In this document: positions 46,701 to 56,300 of the stretch, piece after piece
Numbering within the stretch: the stretch's first letter is position 1
Layout of the letters: the number at the start of each line of letters is the position of its first letter
From: Hippasteria phrygiana
Lineage: Eukaryota > Echinodermata > Asteroidea > Valvatida > Goniasteridae
Assembly (NCBI GenBank): GCA_037893225.1
Contig: JAZGUH010000370.1
Location: 1,302,001-1,366,000 of the forward strand
Reading direction: 5' to 3'
Length of the DNA stretch: 64,000 bases
The notes under the pieces: generated by a model
Told to the model about the DNA's origin: nothing
The model's database searches: none
The model's input: the letters and a program-made list of their open reading frames with translations, nothing else
Program-made: the position numbers and the translations under genes

Positions 46701-49700
46701 AGTTACTATGCGATAATGTAAAGTTGTATACGGGTACTCGATTCCTTAATCTGGAATCGGTTCCTGACATGAACGGTCAGGTACTAGGGTACCCGGTTCC
46801 GATGCACACCCCTAGTGACAATCCTGTTGGATTCAGCAGGCAACAGAAAAATATGTCACAGTTGGATTTGGTTGGATTGAGTAGGCAAGTCGGTTTTAGT
46901 TACCCAACAACTTGGCATGTTGGACTGTGTTGGACTGCGTCGGATTGAGCAGGAAACTCATATAGAGTCACTCTCTTAAATGTAAAAGAGTGAAAAACTC
47001 ACTCTCCAAAAGAGTGAATCTCTTCTCAAACCACTCCAAAAGAGTGAATCTCTTCTCAAACCACTCCAAAAGAGTGAATCTCTTATAAAAACCACTCAAA
47101 AAGAGTGAAAACCACTCCAAAAGAGTGAAATTTCCACTGTTTCGAGGAGCCATATAAGGGACCACTCTTTTATAGACTTAATTGTCCTTAATATATGGCT
47201 CCTCAAAATAGTGGAAATGTTACTCTTTTGGAGTGGTTTTCACTCTTTTCGAGTTGTTTTTATAAGAGATTCATTCTTTTGAAGTGGTTTGAGAAGGGAT
47301 TCACTCTTTTACATTAAGAGAGCACCGTTGGACTCTGTTGGATTTAGCAGGGTACTTAGGAGGTTAGAAAACATATGGCATTAGCCTTATAAATGTTCTG
47401 TTCGGTGTTAGTACACCAGACTGGGCATATGTTCTGCAATTTTCTCAAAGTACATGTACGTGTTTGTGCAGCACAGGTCTACGTTTAAATGCATTTTTAA
47501 TGTGCATCCATGTACATGTACACGTGTGTGTTCTCTCCAAATCAATTTGAATATTACTTTTAGAACCTGTGAATATTTCACACCATTTGTTCCCCCCGTT
47601 TCGGAACCCAGTCCATGATGCCCGTAAGTGATGGCAAATTTGCGTGTGCTGAAACTTCAAAGAGTCTGTCCTCGCAGGCCGTGAATACTAATGGCTTCTG
47701 TCAGTTTGCTGTGGAAATTTGTTTCGGTGCCCGAATTTCATACTTGATCTTCAAATATATTTTAGTTGATTACATATACATCATGAAGATTGTACATTAT
47801 GAATTTGGTTTAATCCTAAAAGTCCCAAATCCTCCAATTTAAACACGATTTTGCATGGTTTTAATGAAAATGTGTACAGTAAAATGTATGTACAGTTATG
47901 TCCCAAATTATTCATACCCATGCCAAATTTGGGGTATTGTGAATCATTTTATTTATTATTTCTACTTTTATGCTAATGATGTGAAACCAAAATATAGATT
48001 TTTACATGCCAACTAAAAGTCATTAACCCTAACTTCCTAGGTGGTGTGAAAAATCGTATTGAAATTGGAGGATTTAGGACTGTTAGGGTTAAAGGCCGTG
48101 TACATGATTAGTCATTGTTGCAATTTTGAAAAATGGGCGGATTTGTGGGTTAGTATGTTTTAGGAAATATCGTTCCACTCACCTGTTTAAAGTTTTGCGT
48201 TGTTGGATGGCGAAAAAACCCGAGAGAAAAACGGCGCTCGTTTTCAACCGTCGGGCGGATGATAGCCTTTAGTCAAGGCGCGCGTGGCTACCAGCTGGAC
48301 ACTTGACGCGCCCTGAATGCCAGCATGTCCAGCGCGCCACTGGTCCGGGTAGCGCGCGCCTTGAATAAAGGCTACAGGGCAGTTTTCCAACGATTTCCAG
48401 CTGGAAATCGTTGGAAGACGATATAAATTTCCACTTTTCTTGACAACGACAGCACACCTGGTGCCATAATTTCACAGGATGATTGAGACTACTATTAACT
48501 TACAGTCTAGTAAGGTATTTCGTAATATTTCAGTAAAAAAGAAATTGGGAGAATTACCAATCGTATATACTACCTTTAAGTAAAGCCTGAGTTCCGCCAA
48601 TCCAGCTTTTTTATGTATGAGAGAAAAGCAAACTACCAGATTTTTTCATAGGGGGCATAACTGTACACAGTGGTATACAGTTTGGGCAAGTATTAATACT
48701 ACAAAATACAGTCCAAATTATAATATAAAGTAAGTATTACTAAGTACAAAATACAGTCCAAATTATAAAGTATAGTTTTTAATGGAAATGTAGGTCTCGA
48801 CCAAAAACACATTGAGAACCATTTCATCCATTTTCAAACAAAAACCATGATAAAAATAAAAATTGAGGGAAGAGATTCAAGAAAGCACTCCCCAAAATAG
48901 AGGAAATTTTACATGTAAGGAAAAATGAGAATAATTTGGTTGGATACAAGCAGGAACATTAATTGTGACCGGGCTGTTGAATACTTTGTCAAGGTCACTT
49001 ATACACATAAATTGGTTAATATACATGTACATGTACATGTAAGGTCCAAAACATTTTGAACAAATTACATTCATTGTGTATCTGTTTGATAATTTAATTT
49101 GATTCACACCGTGCATTAAGGCCATATGTACTGCATACTAGAATATTGGTTTGCCAGATGAAAAAAATTCTGCTTAAAAATTGTTGGTGTATGATGTGCA
49201 GTCATATATGTTTGACATCCAATTTCCCCAAATTCTCATTAATGGAGTACGTGTACGGGCACTCTCATTTTATGTCTGCAATTCGCATCGCGTTCTGACG
49301 ACATCAACATTTTTTGTCTTTTTAGTGTCAACTCAAGTGAGGTGTGTGTATATATTCGGGGACCGTTCTACTTCAAACCACAGGGGAGAGCCGATATGGT
49401 TCCCAGTCTATATTTAGCCCGCCGGGGTGAATTTGCATAATTACAGTCGATCGGGTAATGTCGCAGACAAACTAACTCAGTCCCAATTATGCTGTAGGCA
49501 CGAATTTCTGTCCGACATTTTTCGCGACAGTCGCATGCGTAATATCATTTATGCCCCCCCCCCTTACCAAATCTCCGTGGTCTGGTCTCCCGTGCTCTCT
49601 CACTTGAGTATGTGATTAATGCATTACCGTACCGCCATCTAATATGCGGGGCAGCCGACCGCGCATATGACGACTCATCAATTATTGATTACGGTGCCCT

Positions 49701-50320
49701 TTCTGGCTGTGTGTACATGTACATGTAGATTGTGTGCACTGTTTTATGCACCGGCCAGGTAGGCTGGTTCAGCCACAGGTACTCGGCCTATATATTACAG
49801 ATATTGAGTCTGTTGCCAGACCTTTTCCTTCAAGTGATCTTAAAGGGATTCTTCTTTGCATCTAGTTAAAAAAAAAAAATTTTACCTGAATGTCCTAAGT
49901 ACAATGTAATAGATAATATGACATAATTTCTAATAATACGCCAGTGTAGTAATGTATTTACATAAATTATGACAAACACAATGGACATGTATTTCTGATT
50001 TTAAAAAAGGAAAGAGTAAAGGCAACAATGTACAGAGAGGGTGAAATAGACACAAAAATCTCTTGATTTTACTTAATAATTGAATTCTAATTTCATTGTT
50101 AATTTTTAATTTTTTTTATTAATATTATTTTTTTTATTTTTTTATTTTTTTATTAATTAAGGGCGGGTTGAACCTCCTTTTGGTTATAGAAATTTGGTTT
50201 CCAGCCTTGCCTTCTCCGCATCTTTTTCTCGTCTCATTGTATTTTAATTCAACCCAATTTGTATTATATATCTTTTTCATTTATTATGTATGTCATATTT
50301 TCTGAATGTGGAGTGAAATA

Positions 50321-50361
<41 letters not shown>

Positions 50362-53300
50362 GTGCTCGGACAAAATTTACTGGCACAAGCAGTTTTTTTC
50401 CTGCCATTATTACTACAAATCTTTGATCTGTCATATCACATAAACCATAGATTGACAGAGCACATACACACAGAATGACCCAAAAATAAAGATGGTACAT
50501 GTACCAATCCCCCTGAGAATTATTTCCGTATTCGAGAAATTTCTCAATTTCAATGTATTTGAACACCTCCGGAAATCCGGTGGCTTTCATGTAGATACGA
50601 TTTGAAGCTTTGCATGGTGGGTGCGATATGAGAGAGACTGGGATTGCGGGTAACACCATGTGAAATAAATCTCTTCTAGGAAGAAGTGTGGTTCTGAAAA
50701 GAACCGGGGTGAGTGTGTAACTCGACGTTTCGGACAGTGTGCTCTGTCCGTCCTCAGGAGTGTGAGTCTCACACTCCTGAGGACGGACCTCAGAACCACA
50801 CTTCTTCCTAGAAGAGATTTATTTCACATGGTGTTACCCCGCAATCCCAGTCTCTCTCATATGGCTTTCATGTATTACAGTTCCAAAAATGGAAATAAGT
50901 ACAGTGAAATGCCGCTATACCGAACACTACTATACCGAACATTCGGCTATACCGAACACATCCTTGGCTCCCAAATTTTGTGTACAAAACATACCGAACA
51001 TTGTTGTTGAAAAAAAAAAGGCATCAGATTACAAAATGTACCAGGTACATGTATTTGGGCTGTTTGTAATTCCCAAACGGCGGCAGCTCTATGTTGAAGA
51101 GTGACAGGTGGCGATTATTTCCCCAAGGAATAGAAGGGAAAAGCCAACTGTTGCTTTAGAATTTGGTAAGCTTAGAAAGTATGAACATTTACACGATTCA
51201 ATGGCCGGAACATGTTCAATTACAATCGAAAGAGGCTGCACTTTAAATACGACGCAAGAGGGCGCTATCTAAAAAGAAAGGAAGGTGCTGTAAAATGGGC
51301 ACGCGGCAGACCGGCGGCTGAAAATCTCAAAACCGAATGATCACTATACCGAACAAAATCTGTGGATCCCGCAATGTTCGTTATAGCGGCGTTTTACTGT
51401 ACATGTGTGGTCACTGCTAAAACATTTTGTTTATCTACTATTTTCTTTTGATTTAGTCGACGAATTGAGCTCAAACTTTTGTTTTTTAAATTTGCATAAT
51501 TTGCATATTGAATTATGAAAAGAATGAACACTGCCTACAACATTGATGGGGGGAGGTTGGTTCCCTGATTGAGAAAGGTCCCCGTTTGAAAATTGTGTAC
51601 AAAACCAATGAGGGCCCTTGCCAAAAAGTTAAAGTATGAACAATCGGAGGTCCCCGATAGCAGGCATTTACACACCTGTGTGAGTTTGTCTCGCCAACGG
51701 TGGAAGTTACCTCGCTTGGGTCTGTACATGTAGGTCTGAAAATTGGGATAGTTTCTTTGGAATCTATTGAAGATTTATCCTCTTTAGATCTGGGCCCAGG
51801 AAAACCGCAAGGGTGGTAGGGCTGGGAACCTAAGAAGTCACCAACCCAACCACCTCTGTTGTAGCCCTTTACCTAGAGTGGCTTTTAGCATTGTATTCGG
51901 TGACTTCCATTAATTAAATAAACCCTCCCTCTCTCGGTGCCAAAATGGAGCCAACTACCCTACCTATAAAAACCTATCGAGTTTCAGGTTGAAACACACA
52001 AGCTGTTTGAGAGGAAGGGCTTGGGTTTTTTGATAGGATATGATAGTTATAACAGTAGGAGGGTTAGATTTTCAAAGTGAACAAAGAAACTGGCAGGAGC
52101 GGGATTCGAACCTGCGACCTCCGGGTTACCTTACCGGCACTCTACCAACTGAGCTATCTTGCCCCTATGTTGGCGGTCTCCCAAACTGTCAGTATCTTTG
52201 TTCGGATGGGCGCTAGTAGGAGGGTTAATTTAAAAAAAAAAATAAAACATTTATGGGCTTAAGAGGATTTTGCCTCTGGAGGAAAATAGAGGATCCGGGT
52301 CATCAGGCCCAATCTGATGCTGGTTGATTTTGGAGGATTGAGGATTTTGGTTGATTTTGGGAGTACGCAAACAATTCCTGGAGGAATTTGCAGGATTTAT
52401 GCATGTGTGTAAGAGGATTTTGGAGGATTCAGGTTATATATTTATTTATTACTACATTGTACATTTCTTTAGCCAAATCCTCCTTGCAATTTTGGAGGAT
52501 TTTGGATAAGTGGTATTTCAAGAAAAGAGGATTTTGGAGGATTGAGGATGAATGGTGTTTCAAGCGAGGAGGATTGAGGATGAATGGTGTTTCAAGCGAG
52601 GAGGATTGAGGATGAATGGTGTTTAAAAAAAGGAAGATTTTGGAGGATTGAGGATGAATTGTGTTTGAGAAACAGGAGAATTTTGGAGGAACATAATGCA
52701 AAAATCTGGAGGATTTTGGAGGATTGAGGATGAATGCATTTTCTGGGGCAGGGCGATCGGAGGATTTTGGAGGATTGAGGCTGGTTCCTAGCAAAAAGGG
52801 TCTAGGGGGTTAGGGTTAACACTTTGAACTCAGAGGATATTGGAGGATTCAGGTTACATGTAAGAAAAATGGTGTAGGGAGTTAGGTTTTAAAATGTAAA
52901 AAATAAAGTCTGTCTCCTTCAGTTGAGTCCTTCATCTGTCAGTTCGTGATGGGCCTCATTTGCATATAAATGAGATTGCATTAATCACGTTTCAGCCATT
53001 CATCATTCCTGTCATTTCTCCCTCGTGTCCATCAGGGGAGTTTTATCTCTGGGGGTGGGGGGGGGGAGATAGCAGATAATGTACTTCATCAACTGGTGTA
53101 ATGTTTCCGTCAAATGGCCGTGCAGTTCCACGAAGTGATTCTATTTTTTTTTTTCTGTCGGGTGCTGTCGTTTCGGCAATAAATTCTGGGAATGTAAATC
53201 TGACATCGTCACTTATTGGATTAGAGTTGGTGTGAGTTTTTTTTATTTCTATCATGAAAATGCGGCATAAGGATAATTTTTTGAATGTAAAGTGTGCTAA

Positions 53301-56300
53301 ATCAATTATGCTAGTGGGTCATTCCATGAAGTTGGGTACATACAGTGTGACATTTTGCCAAAAAGGGCAATATTTCAACCCTAACAAATACATTTTCTAC
53401 CTTTATCAGTTTTCCCTGATCTGGATAAGTTGTTCATGCACACTTGCAATTTGTAGTTGCACTAGTCCAATAAAGGATTCGTTGGATTGTTTTTTCACAC
53501 TCGATGAAGATATATAGTCAAAATGTGTGTGTGACATTCCTCCAAATTTGGTGTCCTGTTACATGTGAAACCAGTACCTTAAAATGTCATTATATTCTCT
53601 CTGCTTTTATTAATTTGTCAAATTTTTACTAATTTTATAAACTTATAAGTACATGTCTTATTAGGATATGAAACTTGCGATTCTTCTAAGAAAGCTGGTA
53701 GATATAGGCCTATGGGTCATTCTGTAAATGAAAAAAATGGTGTCCGTGTTACATGTGAAACCGTAAAACACATTTTTCTGAAATACATTTTGTATTTCCA
53801 TTGATTTGCCTTGAACATGTCTGCATTTTATGAACTAGTTAAGGATATATATCTCTAATGGAAAGATCAGACCTCTTCAGTAGATATGAGGCATAAAATA
53901 TGATTTTTTGTCGATTTCACCTGTAACATAGACACCGGTGTCCATGTTACATGTAAAACCCATAGCTTATTTGTACCATATCACTGTAAATTTCAATTGC
54001 AAACGTCTGACTTCCATTTGTTCAATATTGCTGTCTGTAAGTACACAGAATGTGGTTTAGTAAAGAAAGTGCAAAAGTAAGGTACTGGTTTCACATGTAA
54101 CAGGGACACCAAAAGACTTGGTGTCCTGTTACGGTGTGATAGTTTTCCTTATCGTGTATGAAGAAAATACATTTGATTTGTAAAGTTCATGTTGTGAATT
54201 GGGTATTAGTGCTGCTCGGACACACATAATCCGTTTTGGGTACCCGGTATATGAATAACTGTGAATGTGAAGAAATCCTCAAAATTTCACAACTTGTGTG
54301 AAAAAGTGTACCAACTTCATGGAATGACCCTAATACATGTAGTAGTTTTTGCCTGTAATGTTTTTGAAAATCTTGCCTGCAACAATATTATTTCATAAAT
54401 GTATTAAGCAGTAATGACTGGATAATTTTGTGGTGCTTTGTTTAGCGCGTGCTTGTCGGATATTAACACCGCACATGTGCTTTACATGTACCGTACTTTC
54501 CCACGTGTGCAAATATTGAATATCAATAAATAAACAAAAGTATATAAATTGGTGGTTGACGGAACAAAGAATGTGATACAAATGAGCACTAGCAGAGACG
54601 TAATTTACTGTACGTTGACGCACAAGTTGGCAAAATGATAAGTATTTTATATTTTTTTGTTAGTCCATTTTAGACCATCTTTTGTGTTGGTTATTTTGTC
54701 AGGAATTCTTTTCAGAAATCTAGGGGGTATGTATGTGTTGGGTAACAATAGTCTGGAGTGTGTATAGGGTATAGGGACAAATGGTATAGGTATCAAATGT
54801 GTACAATTTGACATTGTAGTCTGGCGTACTTCGGAAACAAATTGTGTAAACTACGTATTATTTTCCATTCTCAATGCTGAATTTACGGCTCTGTTCGAAA
54901 ACCAAAATATCATATAACAGTAATTTTCTCACCATTAAAAAGCTTACATTATATATTTTATTTTGGAATGGAAATTTTATCTCAATTTTCAAAATTTTCA
55001 AAATTTGGGGGTTGGGGGAGAGGGGAATGGGGGTGTTTTATTTACACCTGCTATTTCATTATTTGCCCCATAGCTTTTGGAAAAAGGATATTATTTTGAC
55101 AGCCCCCCCCCCTCCTCTGCCCCAATATTTCCTTTTCCCGGTTTCCCCCAAATAGTAGAGTCCGGCGCCGCCACTGATTATAGTCCAAAACTGGAAAATA
55201 ATACAAAGGTCAAAGCTTGATTTGACCCCTGCTTCCAGCCAAGACTTGACCCTGGACTCCAGTGCACTTCATTAATTAACCCTAAGGTCACCGACTACAA
55301 AATACTACTTGAGTAAACTGTAGTATGCAGTACTTTTACTACACTGGCCTATGAGAATTGAGTAGTATTTTGTAGTACAGTGTACTGTACCCCAAGTGAA
55401 TGCCTAGGATGTTAAGGTTAACGTATTAATAGTCTTAGACTCGCGTCCAGACTTAGCCGTGTCCGGACTTGCTGAGTCCGGACTCGCCAAGTCCAGGCAT
55501 GATTTCTAGACCATAATGACATTAAAACCAACTTTAGAATCCAGCTTCAAGTCTACATTTAAGCCAGGGCTCTAATCAAGTCCAGACTTGAACGCTTTGT
55601 TCTAGTTTTGCACTCCGAGTGGATGAAAATTAGATTAATTTTGTTCTGGTCCCTGTTGAAGATATTTGGGTCCACGACTCCAGGGAAACCAGTGCGGGTG
55701 GTAGGCTTCAAACTCAAAAACGTGGCCAGCTCTAACACCTCTGTGTGTAGCCCTTTTACTAATAGAGCGTCGGTTAACTTTGTCCTGGGAAACTTCCATT
55801 AACCCTAACCCTGTAAATCCAACAAAATCCAACAATTGTTGGATATTGTATTCAGCACGGTTTGTAGCTGAATATACCACTGATCTCTATGTAAACTGGA
55901 TAGCGCATCGACGGTTCGAGTTGAGGCCACCGTCCGCCATGTTATCACTCCCAATACAACAGGTTTTCCAACCTTGTCCCCAGGGTCTCCTTTCATCCTC
56001 GTTCTCCTTACATAGCGATCAGTGGTAAATTGGGAGTGTTAATATGGCGGGTGCTGGCTTCAGTTGCTTGTACAGCGCGCAATGACCAATGAGCTATCCA
56101 GTTTATATAGAGATTAGTGGAATATACTTGTATTTTGTCGTATTTAGCAGGGTGGAACCTGTTTGATTTTGTTGTATTCAGGAGGTTGGAAGCAGACTTC
56201 GGGTAAAATGTTAGTTGGATTTTGTTGGATTTGGCAGGGCTCCGACAGATAAATATCAGTTGGATTTTGTAGGATTCTGCAGAGGAGCTGCAAAGTGCTA

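Larger units (their letters stand above)
46126..47350. mobile_element. GTTGGATTTAGCAGGG repeat family, interrupted by two other elements
   Basis: Begins TTAACCCTGCTGGATCCAAC and ends near TTGGATTTAGCAGGGTAC. It contains the hAT-like element 46212-46814 and the foldback 46971-47322. A related copy is at 55798-56425 (TTAACCCTAACCCTGTAAAT to GTTGGATTTAGCAGGG), where the GTTGGATT..AGCAGG unit recurs several times. Confidence 0.55.

Noticed and set aside
52091..52165. Functional tRNA gene (minus strand)
   Set aside because: Acceptor and T arms are good, but the anticodon arm has a mismatch and lacks U33, the sequence continues into the SINE tail, and a target duplication brackets the whole insert.
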